NCBI GenBank assembly: GCA_951813295.1
Contig: CATOTI010000002.1
Span: 744,001 to 808,000 of the forward strand
Source: an uncultured Pseudomonadales bacterium
Lineage (GTDB): Bacteria; Pseudomonadota; Gammaproteobacteria; Pseudomonadales; Azotimanducaceae
Reading direction: 5' to 3'
Length of the DNA stretch: 64,000 nucleotides
Below the pieces are notes generated by a model, which did no database searches, had not been told where the DNA came from, and saw only the letters and a list, made by a program, of their open reading frames with translations. The translations under genes were made by a program, and so were the position numbers. Positions 35,333 through 44,869 of the stretch are shown in pieces. The first letter of the stretch is position 1. Every line of letters begins with the position of its first letter.

Positions 35333-36253
35333 CTAGACGGCGAGCTTCGAAACGTTCGACTCCGTGGGTTCGTATCCCTCGGCTCGCTCGTCCTTGACGG
35401 TCGGCGCGAGCTCGGTTTCTACATCTCCCGCGATTCTCGATGCCCGTAGGATGCGCGGCTGCGTCGTATCGTACGGCCGCGCCCGATGCATCACGCAGCG
35501 ATTGTCCCAGACGACCAGGTCCCCGACGGACCACGTATGACTGTAGACCCGCGGCGGCTGGCACGCGTCGTCGAGAAGCTTCTCGAGGAATGCTTCCGAC
35601 TCGGCTTCGCCCATCCCGTCGACGTCATAGGCATGTCGACCCGTGTAGATGGACTTCCGGCCCGTGTCCGGATGCACCTTGACGATCGGACGGCGCGGCG
35701 CGCCTTTGTCGTGAAAGCCGTAAAGATGATCGGTCTTGAACGTATAGCCAGCCTTCATCTGCGAGTAATAGAGCGAGTGGCTCGCCGTCAATCCCTCACA
35801 TCGGGCCTGCGTTTCGGGGTCGAGTGCATCCCACCCCGCGCGCATGTCCGCAAACTCGGTCTCACCCCCGGCATCGGGAATCACGACCGCCATCAACATC
35901 GCGGCTTTTGAAGCGAGCGGCATGTAGGTGCTGTCGGTATGCCAGCCCTCATTGCCCCGCGCGACTTTGAAACCATACTCGTGCGGCTCGACGGTCGAGC
36001 CGTCCGGCTTCTGGTTGGAGAAATGCAACGTCGGCTTGTCCTGCTTGGGCGAAAGCTGCTCGATGTCGCCAAACCGCAGCGCGAATGCGCCTTGCGCCTC
36101 CTCGGATGGATCCAACCCCGGAAAGATCAACACGCCGTACTCGAGAAACGCGGCATAGATTTCCTCCCACGTTTCATCGGACATGGGGTCGAACTCGACA
36201 TCGGTGACATACGCGCCGATGGTCGAATCCGTTGGCTCGATCGTAAGTGACAT
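35333..36253 (-). CDS. TauD/TfdA family dioxygenase
   Basis: 306 residues from ATG 36253, which follows AGGAGAG; the frame continues upstream but is non-coding there. Fe(II)/2-oxoglutarate features are IGAYVTDVEF, GVLIFPGLD, HTD at 105-107 (EGWHTDSTYMPLA), distal His in WDNRCVMHRARPYD and the 2-oxoglutarate Arg in PRILRASRIAG. The length and GAYVTD start are typical of taurine or 2,4-D-type dioxygenases; the substrate is unknown. It neighbours a sulfatase, so a sulfated or sulfonated substrate is possible but unproven. Confidence 0.88.
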   Translation of the reverse strand: MSLTIEPTDSTIGAYVTDVEFDPMSDETWEEIYAAFLEYGVLIFPGLDPSEEAQGAFALRFGDIEQLSPKQDKPTLHFSNQKPDGSTVEPHEYGFKVARGNEGWHTDSTYMPLASKAAMLMAVVIPDAGGETEFADMRAGWDALDPETQARCEGLTASHSLYYSQMKAGYTFKTDHLYGFHDKGAPRRPIVKVHPDTGRKSIYTGRHAYDVDGMGEAESEAFLEKLLDDACQPPRVYSHTWSVGDLVVWDNRCVMHRARPYDTTQPRILRASRIAGDVETELAPTVKDERAEGYEPTESNVSKLAV

Positions 36254-36386
36254 ATTTGCTCTCCTAACAACAGAAGAAGAACAAAGAAGTGTAGCCGGTC
36301 TTCGCGATTCGTGAAGACCGGGCCTGCGGGCAACACCAGCCCGCGGGATTCGACCGGCACACAATCCTGTGGGGGGAGAGGGATAG

Positions 36387-39300
36387 ATGGACCAAGAACG
36401 ATCGACCAGCGCGACCATCCCGGTGTCGAGCATCATCGTCATCGGCGGGCTGATCGCGGCCGTCACGATGTACGAGCCGCCGCTCAGTAGCGCAAGACCC
36501 GACGGCACGACCGGCATCGAGGCTTCCGCGGATCAGGTCGAGGACGTCCACGCGCGGCTTTGGCAGGACCCGTTCTCGGCGGCGATACAACATCGTGAGG
36601 GGCGCGTCGCCGACTCGAGTTCAGATCACGCGCATCAAATCGAATCCGTCAACGCGGACGCCCGCGAGCTTATCGCCGATCACGAGCTCGAAAGCCTCGA
36701 CACGGTGCTGACCATTGCCATGATGGTACCGGTGAGCCCGTACGCTGAAGACACGGAGACGCGTCGCCGCCGACGCGTCGCGGTCATCGAGGCACTCGCG
36801 GATCATGCGCTCATTCCCAACGCGCCAGACAGCATCGGCTACATCGAGGGCGCCACGAATTGCAACGGCGAGATTCCGCTCACCCCGTTCGAATGGTTTG
36901 TCCGCGAGACGCCACGTGATACGGGGACCGATGCGGTCGACGCCGTTGGCTACGGCGTCGTCCTCGTCCTTTGGATTGCGGAGGACCACTTCGTCAGCAA
37001 GGGAACCAACCCGCTCGCCGCCGTCGAATCGCTCACCGGCCAACTCCTCGTGAGCACTTTACGTTATCCGTGGGATTCCGCTCCGAACGGAACGTCCAAG
37101 CCGGTACCGATAGCCGTCGTTGGCCCGTCGTCATCGGGAACCCTCGAGGTCATGAGCGGCGAACGCTGCCCGCCAAATGCGCCCCCCGCACACGGGCACG
37201 AGACGCGCGTCGCACCCGAGCAACTTGCGAAGACACTCCTCGACAGCGTCCACCAGTATCTCGACAACGGGATCCCAAAACGCACGCCCGAAATCGAGGC
37301 CGAGGTGGCCGCGGCAATCGGGCTCCTGCAGGAGGATCTCGCCGATGAATCGATCAGCCGTTTGAAGCGCAGTCTAATCGATCTCCTCGAGGTCGTTGAA
37401 GAAGCAGATGAGGACTGGTCGGATACAACCGTGGACACGTTCATTAACGAACACGCCGATGACCTCGTTTCGTATGAAGACATTGCGCGTTTCGCCCGAA
37501 CCTCCGCTGCTTATGTCGTTCTCCAGACCAATAGTTACCTCGATAACGATATCCCCCAGCAGGTCGATCGCAACCATCTCCGCGAGGTACTCGGCAATGT
37601 GATCACCTCATCGGTTGACACACGGAATATCGAGGAAATTCGCAGCGCTATCGAATCGACGCTGACCCATGAACTGGGCGACATCACCGACGCAGATCCG
37701 AGTTGGGCATCGACGATGGCGACCCGCTACATCAACGCCGTCAAAAATCGGTTCTCGTTCACCTCGCCCGGCTCGGACGTCCAATCTCTGAAGGTCTATT
37801 CCGCCTTCGCTACGGTCGCAGATCCGCTCTTCGAGCGAACAAACCTTGCGGACGAAGATCTGGCGAAAGGTCTCGCCAGCGAGCTCGATCGAAGACATCT
37901 CGACGACGAAGATGCAGTACTTCTCGTTGGTGAATGGGACACACGCTACGGACGCGCGTTGCTGCAGACCTTTGCAAGTGCTTTGGCGGCCACGATCCCT
38001 AAACTCGATGTTCACGAGGTTCGCTATCTCCGCGGGCTCGACGGTGCGGTACCAGCCGCCGAAGCGTCGCTCGATCGTGGATCCAGTGCCAAGGACGAGC
38101 ACGACAAGTCGTTTACACAAAACGTTCGAGAGCTCGTCGACGAGATGAAGCGCCTCGCGCCGAGCGCTTCCAGCTCGCTCAACCCCCTTGATCGGCTGAC
38201 GCAACAAACCGATGAGTTGCGTGCCGTCGGGACGCAGCGATTCGACTACATGAGTCGGCTAGCGGCGGAGTTGGGGGACAAACGTATTCGCGCAGTGGGC
38301 GTCCTTGGAAGCGATCCTTACGACAAACAAATCGCGATCCAGACTCTACAACCCCGCTTCCCCGATGCGATCTTTTTCACCACGGACCTTGATGCGCGAC
38401 TCTATGAAAAGGGCGCCGTTCAATGGACTCGAAATCTCGTCGTGGCGTCCGGGCGCGGGCTCCAACCGATCGACCAGGACAGCGAATCGAACGATCGGTT
38501 GGATCTGAGTTTCCGCGACTCCTACCAGACGGATGCATACCAGGCCGTGTCACAGGCGCTAGGAAGTCGCTTTGTCCGGCTCGTCGATGCTTGCCTCTTC
38601 GAGATCACTCGAGACGGCGTCGTGCCCCTCAACGCACCGGCCCAGTGTCCTCGACCAGAATCGGCGTCAAACGCGTTCTACGTCTCTGTCGTATTAGCCG
38701 GTATCGGAATGCTCCTACTCATCTACTTCCTCATTCCGGCGGTGCACGATTGGGTCTCGCCGCCGGGAGCGTCGAGTGAAGCAGCCGAACGGATACGTAA
38801 AAAGGAACGCGCTGCAACGGGATACCTCGTTCTGGTCGCCGTCGTGGGATTCGCTATCTTCGCGATCCTGATCGTCCAGAACATGACCCCCGAACCCTTC
38901 GCCTGGGCCTCGGGCGCCAGCGCCTGGCCCACCGAGATTCTCCGTTGGGTCGCCATCGTCGTCGCATTGGGACTCATCTTCAGATGCTTCGCACGGCTCG
39001 AGTTCGCCGATCTCGCCATGGAGCGTTTCGGGCTATCGAAACCCGTTCCCGTACCAACGCCGGAGGCGAAGGTTCACATCCGACACTTTTCGCGCGAACC
39101 CGACGCGGACGAAGCGCCTGCGCCCACGGAAGACCCACTCGATATCTGGCGCGAGTTTCAGGGATATGCAACTCGCCATGCGAGACTCCTTCGAACGATC
39201 CTTCTCACGCTTTCCGCCGTTCTGTTTGCGGGAGGTCTCGCTTTCTGGCTCGGCTGGGAGCCGGCCCCGGTGAGCGGTGACATCGCACTTTGGATCGACT

Positions 39301-39929
39301 GGACCTTGACCATCGGCGCGTGGGGATGCGTCGCCTTCCTGACGTTCCTCGTCTATGACGCGAGTCATCTGTGTGAGGCGTGGGTGAGTCGCTTCGGGCG
39401 CACGCGCCTCGTGTGGCCAGCGAGGGTCATCGAGGAAGCGAAAACGCGGCTCGGCCTGACCCATCGGAACGACGTCGCCGAAGTCCTGACGATCGAGGCG
39501 ATCGGCCTTCGTACGCAGGAGATCGGCCGCTTCGTCACGTATCCCTTCATCGTTCTGGCCCTGCTTCTCCTGGCGCGTAATGCCTACTTCGACAACTGGA
39601 TCTGGCCCGATGCGCTCATCATCGCGTTTGTCGTGTTGGCGACCTTCGCATTGGTCCCCGCATTCTCGGTCCGGCAGGTGGCGCGCCGTGCTCGCGACAA
39701 CGTCAGAACGCGATTGCAACCCGACGAAGCGAGCGCTTACGGGCAAGGCGACCGGGACGGTGAACTCCGTGCGATGGAAATCAAGACCGTCATCGAGATG
39801 ATCGATGACACCGAGTTTGGTGCCTTCGCGCCGTGGCGTCGGCATCCGATTCTCAAGGCATTGTTGATCCCATTCGGTGGGATTGGTGCCGTGACGGCAC
39901 TGCAGCTCGCGGGCGCTTTCGGTCTTTAG
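36387..39929 (+). CDS. Large membrane protein with receptor-like ligand-binding region, function unknown
   Basis: 1180 residues. One N-terminal helix (about 13-29) would send residues 30-760 to the periplasm. Residues about 300-480 are helical and acidic. Residues about 500-760 read like a periplasmic-binding or ANF-receptor fold (VLLVGEWDTRYGRAL, RAVGVLGSDPYDKQ, FPDAIFFTTDLDARLY, NLVVASGRGLQ). Then come about eight hydrophobic helices (near 764, 811, 850, 934, 969, 1049, 1075 and 1158) with a soluble loop around 880-930. No kinase, ATPase or nuclease motif is seen. The ATG follows GGGAGAGGG. An FAD monooxygenase follows after 37 nt. It could sense an external ligand, but the function is unknown. 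Confidence 0.65.
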   Translation: MDQERSTSATIPVSSIIVIGGLIAAVTMYEPPLSSARPDGTTGIEASADQVEDVHARLWQDPFSAAIQHREGRVADSSSDHAHQIESVNADARELIADHELESLDTVLTIAMMVPVSPYAEDTETRRRRRVAVIEALADHALIPNAPDSIGYIEGATNCNGEIPLTPFEWFVRETPRDTGTDAVDAVGYGVVLVLWIAEDHFVSKGTNPLAAVESLTGQLLVSTLRYPWDSAPNGTSKPVPIAVVGPSSSGTLEVMSGERCPPNAPPAHGHETRVAPEQLAKTLLDSVHQYLDNGIPKRTPEIEAEVAAAIGLLQEDLADESISRLKRSLIDLLEVVEEADEDWSDTTVDTFINEHADDLVSYEDIARFARTSAAYVVLQTNSYLDNDIPQQVDRNHLREVLGNVITSSVDTRNIEEIRSAIESTLTHELGDITDADPSWASTMATRYINAVKNRFSFTSPGSDVQSLKVYSAFATVADPLFERTNLADEDLAKGLASELDRRHLDDEDAVLLVGEWDTRYGRALLQTFASALAATIPKLDVHEVRYLRGLDGAVPAAEASLDRGSSAKDEHDKSFTQNVRELVDEMKRLAPSASSSLNPLDRLTQQTDELRAVGTQRFDYMSRLAAELGDKRIRAVGVLGSDPYDKQIAIQTLQPRFPDAIFFTTDLDARLYEKGAVQWTRNLVVASGRGLQPIDQDSESNDRLDLSFRDSYQTDAYQAVSQALGSRFVRLVDACLFEITRDGVVPLNAPAQCPRPESASNAFYVSVVLAGIGMLLLIYFLIPAVHDWVSPPGASSEAAERIRKKERAATGYLVLVAVVGFAIFAILIVQNMTPEPFAWASGASAWPTEILRWVAIVVALGLIFRCFARLEFADLAMERFGLSKPVPVPTPEAKVHIRHFSREPDADEAPAPTEDPLDIWREFQGYATRHARLLRTILLTLSAVLFAGGLAFWLGWEPAPVSGDIALWIDWTLTIGAWGCVAFLTFLVYDASHLCEAWVSRFGRTRLVWPARVIEEAKTRLGLTHRNDVAEVLTIEAIGLRTQEIGRFVTYPFIVLALLLLARNAYFDNWIWPDALIIAFVVLATFALVPAFSVRQVARRARDNVRTRLQPDEASAYGQGDRDGELRAMEIKTVIEMIDDTEFGAFAPWRRHPILKALLIPFGGIGAVTALQLAGAFGL

Positions 39930-39966
39930 CCCGGGAGCGACCCTAAGCCACAAACACGACCTAAAC

Positions 39967-41028
39967 ATGAAAGTCCTCATCGTCGGCGCCGGACCCACCG
40001 GCCTCACCGCGGCCGTCGAACTGGCGAGACGTGGAGTGATTCCTACCGTCGTCGACGGCCGCGATGCGGCATCTCTGTTCAGCCGGGCGGTGGGCATCAC
40101 GCCTAAGAGCCTTCGCTATCTCGAGCCGGCCGGTGTCGCCCCACGGTTGATCGAGGAAGGGATCGCGATGCGTGCGGCGAACGTCTATCTCGGTGATCGG
40201 CTGGCAGTCACGATCCCCATTCGCTCACGCCACGCTGGATTCCCATATCTTCTGGGTTTGCCGCAGGATCGAACCGAGGCGATCCTCGCCGAGACGCTGG
40301 AGTCGTTCGGCGGAACAGTGCGCTACGGTCTTCGCGTCGACACCGTCATCCCACAGGATCGCGGCGCGGTGGTCGAATTCGCCGACGGAACAGTTGACGC
40401 GTTCGACATCGTGGTCGGCGCGGACGGGGTGCGCAGTACCGTGCGGGAAGCAGGGGGCTTCGACTACCCGGGCATCGATCTCGACGACCCCTGGTCCATC
40501 GCCGATGTCGACGCCGCGAACTGGCGACACGCAGGCGAATTTTCGCTCTTTCGTGCGGGCCCTGGTCGGGTCGTGATCGTGGCACCCATCGGGACGAGTC
40601 GATATCGAGTGGTCGCGACGACGCCAGATGCGCTCGCGACGCTTCCCGTTCCAATGGACGTGACAAATGTACGGCGTGCGGCAACGTTCGAGCTCGCGGT
40701 TCGCCAGACCTCGAGCTACAGCCGCGGGGACATCCATCTGGCGGGTGACGCGGCGCATTGCCATAGCCCGGTCGGCGGGCGCGGAATGAACCTCGGCATC
40801 GCGGATGCTTCGACGCTTGCAGCGGCGATCGTCGACGGTGATCTCGAGAACTACTCCCCAATCCGACATCGCGTCGCGGCCGAGGCGATTGCCATGACGG
40901 AGCGAGGACGCCGTCTCATCACGAGTCGGCGCCGAGCGCCGGCGCGATTCTTTGCCGGCTTGCTCGCGATGCTTCGTATCCTGGGTCCGCTGCGTCGCCG
41001 CGCCGGTCGCTTCCTGGTGGAGTTCTGA
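39967..41028 (+). CDS. FAD-dependent aromatic-type monooxygenase
   Basis: 353 residues, slightly short for the group A flavoprotein hydroxylases. It has the N-terminal FAD motif GAGPTGLTAA (7-16), the second motif VVGADGVRSTVR (about 145) and the third, GDAAHCHSPVGGRGMNLGI (about 260). NAD(P)H-dependent hydroxylation or epoxidation of an aromatic or polyketide-like substrate is expected in the cytoplasm. The C-terminus is basic and hydrophobic (RFFAGLLAMLRILGPLRRR) and may contact the membrane. It converges on the SLOG-SLATT gene with one base between stops. Confidence 0.85.
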   Translation: MKVLIVGAGPTGLTAAVELARRGVIPTVVDGRDAASLFSRAVGITPKSLRYLEPAGVAPRLIEEGIAMRAANVYLGDRLAVTIPIRSRHAGFPYLLGLPQDRTEAILAETLESFGGTVRYGLRVDTVIPQDRGAVVEFADGTVDAFDIVVGADGVRSTVREAGGFDYPGIDLDDPWSIADVDAANWRHAGEFSLFRAGPGRVVIVAPIGTSRYRVVATTPDALATLPVPMDVTNVRRAATFELAVRQTSSYSRGDIHLAGDAAHCHSPVGGRGMNLGIADASTLAAAIVDGDLENYSPIRHRVAAEAIAMTERGRRLITSRRRAPARFFAGLLAMLRILGPLRRRAGRFLVEF

Positions 41029-41029
41029 G

Positions 41030-42640
41030 CTAGATCGAAACGGGCCCGTGACTGATCGGCCGCTCGCGATTGCGCTGGAGCCACAGGCCGTTCTCATCGA
41101 GTGACGCCTCGCCCAACGCGCGAAGGATGTCGCGCCGACGACCGTCCGTCGTCGCCTCGGCGAGCGCACGGGCGGCATTGGTATGAATTCGCACCATGTA
41201 GCTGTACTGCGCGGCGTTCTCTCGAAGTGACAGGCGATAGACGTAGCTTGCGATCAATGCAGCGGCCATGGGGAGGATGCCCATCAACGCGATGAAGAGA
41301 TCGTTCTCTCCAACGCCGAGCACGATGCGAATCGAGATCACGGCGACCGCTACCAGACCCAAAACGAAGCAGGCCGTCGATAGGCGGCCAAGCATTCGCG
41401 CGCGCCCCTCGAAGCGATCCCTCGCACGCTCGTAGTACGAGGACTGATCAGCCCCCCATTCGTCACAAACGCGGCTCAGTTCATCCTCATCGTCGTGACC
41501 TTTGGCGTCCGCCTCGATGCCGACGCCGCGCAGCACGTTGCGAATCCAGCCCAGTTCGAGCTCCTGTCGCCGGAGGAAATGATCGTGTGGAAACATCGAT
41601 CGTTCGAGCGGTCGCACGTCGGCGCGTTGCCAGAACACCACCGTTCGAAGCGCTTCTGCGAGCCCGCGATAGTCAATGTATTTTCGCTGCCATTCCCGCC
41701 AACGCGCGAGTTGCTGTGCGCCGATCGCGGCCAGGATCAGAACGCCGTACACGAGAAGCGCGACCGGATGCGGTAGGAGATCCGCGTACACGACGAAACT
41801 CGTCGCCGCACCCCCCGTTAGCGCAAATGCAGCGAAAAGCGCCATGAACGTCCGACGCTGATAGCGGACCGCCAATGCATCGACCGCTTCCGGTAGGTCG
41901 TCGGGGAAACCCGCGAGCTCCGCCGCCAGTTCAGTCTGGCGAGCAAACACGCGCGCGTAGCGAGCAGGAAGCTCGGTTCCGGCCGTTTCTTCGGGATCAC
42001 GGGTGAGCCACCGTGCCGTACCCGGCGCATCGGCCACCGTCTCGTTACCGATGCGCGAACAGACGATATGGAAGACGAGATCACTCTCATCCTCGGTGTA
42101 ATCGATCGGCGATCGCACCGTTGAATGCTCGTCGAATACGGTGTTTCCCGTCAGGTGGAAATCGACGATCTGCGCCGTCCCGCCCGCAAGGTTCGGCGAC
42201 GTCCCGTCCCAGATCGCGACGAGCAGGTGGCAGTGCGCGGCGAGATAAACGCCCAGGTATTCATGCTGTGCGCTGCGTAGTACGACCTCGTGCGGGGCGT
42301 GCGAATCCTCGGAGAGAAGAACGACCGGTCGCCCTTCGAGAAAACCCGCGGCCCGGTCCAACTCCGCTGCATCGAAGTCGGACGCCATCGCGTCGAACGG
42401 CATCGCGAGAAGGATGCGTGAACTGATCCCAAGTTCGTCCGCCACCTCTAGGGCCAATTGATCCGCACCCGATGCCACAGACGTCACAACCTCGATGGTG
42501 AGATCGGCAAACCGATCCTCGAGATCCGTTAGCAAGCTCGACATCCGCTCGCGCAGAATCGGCATTTCGGCGTCGACCAGGTCCCGATGACCGGTGACGC
42601 CCACGATCAGCCGCGAGCCCAGACCGCCCGACATCGTCAT
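41030..42640 (-). CDS. SLOG (LSDAT-like) plus SLATT-type membrane protein
   Basis: 536 residues from ATG 42640, 19 nt after the serine-hydrolase stop. The N-terminus (11-165) is a Rossmann-like SLOG/LSDAT nucleotide-binding domain: LIVGVTGHRD, VVTSVASGADQLALEVADEL, ILLAMPF and HCHLLVAIWDG. The rest has two helical hairpins in the membrane (266-309 and 422-468) separated by a soluble helical part (KYIDYRGLAEALRTVVFW), as in SLATT-domain proteins. Comparative studies place SLOG and SLATT domains in nucleotide-signalled conflict systems, where SLATT is a proposed pore-forming effector. No nucleotide synthetase is adjacent, so the role here is inference. Confidence 0.7.
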   Translation of the reverse strand: MTMSGGLGSRLIVGVTGHRDLVDAEMPILRERMSSLLTDLEDRFADLTIEVVTSVASGADQLALEVADELGISSRILLAMPFDAMASDFDAAELDRAAGFLEGRPVVLLSEDSHAPHEVVLRSAQHEYLGVYLAAHCHLLVAIWDGTSPNLAGGTAQIVDFHLTGNTVFDEHSTVRSPIDYTEDESDLVFHIVCSRIGNETVADAPGTARWLTRDPEETAGTELPARYARVFARQTELAAELAGFPDDLPEAVDALAVRYQRRTFMALFAAFALTGGAATSFVVYADLLPHPVALLVYGVLILAAIGAQQLARWREWQRKYIDYRGLAEALRTVVFWQRADVRPLERSMFPHDHFLRRQELELGWIRNVLRGVGIEADAKGHDDEDELSRVCDEWGADQSSYYERARDRFEGRARMLGRLSTACFVLGLVAVAVISIRIVLGVGENDLFIALMGILPMAAALIASYVYRLSLRENAAQYSYMVRIHTNAARALAEATTDGRRRDILRALGEASLDENGLWLQRNRERPISHGPVSI

Positions 42641-42659
42641 CAAGACGCTTGCGCAGCGC

Positions 42660-44111
42660 TTAGTCGATTCGCGCCGAGACGATCGAGTGCACGCGAACGC
42701 CGATGACAGCGCCGCCATCATCGCGGACGAATTCAACCTCCTCCCGGGGTTCCCGATCGCTGCCAAGCCGAACGAACCGGTCGCCCTCGACATGGCGCAA
42801 CATGCGCGCCTCGCCGAGATTGTCGGTGGGCAGGAAGATGCTCGCGAGCTGGTGTCCCCAGACGCGGATAGCGTTTTCACCGCCCCAGACGCCGGCCGAA
42901 TAGTTCCCGGCATAGTCTTCAAGATTCGGCAAACCCTCAGGCGCCGGCTCTGGCACCGATTCGGCCTTGGCGAGCGCGCCACCGATCATTTTCAACATCG
43001 AGCGGGTGATGCCGCCCGCGGGTCCGTCCGCCGCATTCGTGAGCGCAATCGCAGCGACCTCGTGCTTCGGAACGATCGCGAGGTCCGTCACATAACCGGG
43101 GCAGCCACCGGAGTGCCCGACGATCCTCTGACCGTCCGATTCGAAAACGGAAAAGCCAAGTCCCCAGTTGGGCGATCCGCCGGGTTCGACCCAATGGATT
43201 CGATGCATTTCGCGCAGCGTGTTGCGATCGAGCACGCCGTCGTCCTCGCCCGCCAGAACACGAAACTGCCAACTCGCGAAGCGCGCCAGATCGTTGACCG
43301 TACTGGTAAACCCGGCCGCCGGCGTAATCGCCGCGGTGTCGAAGGGCGGTAGCCGTCGACGCTCGCCATGCCGTTCCCGGCCGGTATAGCCGACCGCCAT
43401 CGACTCGCCGTGGAGTTTCACGGGAAAGAACGTTCGGGTATCCGCGAGCCCGATGGGATCGAGGATTCGCTCACGCATGTATTGCTCATACGGCATCCCC
43501 GAACGTGCAGCAACGATCTCACCGACGAGCGTCAGGGCAAGATTCGAGTACTGAAATCGCGTCGAGGCGGGATAGAGCGTCGCCTGCTCTCGCAGACGAT
43601 CGATCATCGCATCGCGCGAGGGAAAATCGAACGAGCCGACCCAATAAGGAAAGTCCGATTCGCGCGGCAGGCCGGATGAGTGCGTCAGGAGCCCTTCGAT
43701 GCGCGCCGGGCCCGCGTCGGCATGCTGCTCATCGATCGAGAACCAATCCAGATGCGCGCCGACCGGGTCGCGCAAGGACAACGTGCCCGCATCGCGTTGC
43801 TGCATCGCGCCGATGGCCGTGAAGAGCTTCGAAATGCTGCAGATGCTGTAGATCGTATCGGCGTCGGGCACCTCACCGGTCGCCCGATTGGCGACACCGA
43901 AACCTTTCGACCAGATGACGTCCTGATCGAGAACGAACCCGACCGACACGCCCGGAACGTCCTCGTAGTCGACCAACGCATCGATCCAGGCGTCGACTAT
44001 GGCAATGGCGCCTTTGACCTCCGGGTGTTCCTGCACGGCGGGCGAACCATCCTCGCCGAGCGCACTCTGCGCGAGCAGCCCGGCAAGCGTCAGTTGAACA
44101 ACCGTCCTCAT
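42660..44111 (-). CDS. Exported serine hydrolase, beta-lactamase class C family
   Basis: 483 residues with a short signal peptide (RTVVQLTLAGLLAQSALG). The class C-type active site is present: SISK (92-95) in YSICSISKLFT, YSN (188-190) and the third motif probably HSGG in RIVGHSGGCPGY. A C-terminal lipocalin-like extension (about 375-480) is common in D-aminopeptidase or esterase members. True lactamase activity should not be assumed; peptidase or esterase functions are more usual for this architecture. It lies directly upstream of the SLOG-SLATT gene on the same strand. Confidence 0.85.
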   Translation of the reverse strand: MRTVVQLTLAGLLAQSALGEDGSPAVQEHPEVKGAIAIVDAWIDALVDYEDVPGVSVGFVLDQDVIWSKGFGVANRATGEVPDADTIYSICSISKLFTAIGAMQQRDAGTLSLRDPVGAHLDWFSIDEQHADAGPARIEGLLTHSSGLPRESDFPYWVGSFDFPSRDAMIDRLREQATLYPASTRFQYSNLALTLVGEIVAARSGMPYEQYMRERILDPIGLADTRTFFPVKLHGESMAVGYTGRERHGERRRLPPFDTAAITPAAGFTSTVNDLARFASWQFRVLAGEDDGVLDRNTLREMHRIHWVEPGGSPNWGLGFSVFESDGQRIVGHSGGCPGYVTDLAIVPKHEVAAIALTNAADGPAGGITRSMLKMIGGALAKAESVPEPAPEGLPNLEDYAGNYSAGVWGGENAIRVWGHQLASIFLPTDNLGEARMLRHVEGDRFVRLGSDREPREEVEFVRDDGGAVIGVRVHSIVSARID

Positions 44112-44250
44112 AGATCCCCCATCGACGTCGTCGCGAAATCTCGATGGTACCCGCGTGCTACGAGGCGCGCCGATCCAGATGGCGCGCGTTCACACACAAC
44201 GAAGCCGTACACTTACGCGCTCACACCACGTCGCTATCGGAGGGGGATCC

Positions 44251-44862
44251 GTGCTCACACTTCATTTCGCACCCAATTCGCGTGCCGGTCGAATCGTCTG
44301 GCTCCTGGAAGAACTCGGCCTCGAGTACGAGATCAACAAGATGAAGTTCCATCCGTCGGATCTGAAGTCGGATGAACACCGCGCTCGCCATCCGCTGGGT
44401 CGCGTTCCCGTGCTCGACGACGGTGATATCCGCATCTGGGAATCCGGCGCGATCGTCGAGTACGTTCTCGAACGCCACAAGAACGGTGGCTTGAAGCCCG
44501 CGGTCGACGACGAGCGCTACCCCGCCTACCTGCAATGGTTCCACTACTGTGAAGGCATGGTGATGCCACCGGTCAATACGATCGTCGTACAGACGGTACT
44601 GCTGCCGCCCGAACGTCGGGACGAGACCGCGCTCGGACAGGCGCAACGGCTGCTGACGCGAGCGCTTGCCCCCGTCAACGAAACGCTCGAGGGGAAAGAC
44701 TATCTAATCGGCGATTTTTCGGCCGCCGACATCATGCTCGGCCACGCGTGCTTCATGAGTAATCGCCTCGGCTGTGTCCCGGACGAAATGCCGCACCTGA
44801 AGGCCTACGTCGAGCGCGTCACGGCACGCGAACACTTCCAGACCGCAATCAACATGCAGTAG
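44251..44862 (+). CDS. Glutathione S-transferase family protein
   Basis: 203 residues from the GTG at 44251, which has an excellent GGAGGGGG site; the frame upstream is not coding. N-domain signatures are FAPNSRAGRIVWLLEELGLEYEI, HPLGRVPVLDDGD and WESGAIVEYVLERH. The C-domain has DYLIGDFSAADIMLGHA. It resembles the GST at 20457 in length and motifs and is probably a paralogue. It is followed after 7 nt by a PhyH dioxygenase, so they may share a route. Confidence 0.87.
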   Translation: MLTLHFAPNSRAGRIVWLLEELGLEYEINKMKFHPSDLKSDEHRARHPLGRVPVLDDGDIRIWESGAIVEYVLERHKNGGLKPAVDDERYPAYLQWFHYCEGMVMPPVNTIVVQTVLLPPERRDETALGQAQRLLTRALAPVNETLEGKDYLIGDFSAADIMLGHACFMSNRLGCVPDEMPHLKAYVERVTAREHFQTAINMQ

Positions 44863-44869
44863 TCGATCG

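Noticed and set aside
36387..41028. Complete known defence system (CBASS, Thoeris or similar)
   Set aside because: No cyclase, TIR, nuclease or ATPase motif was found; only the SLOG-SLATT protein hints at conflict biology.
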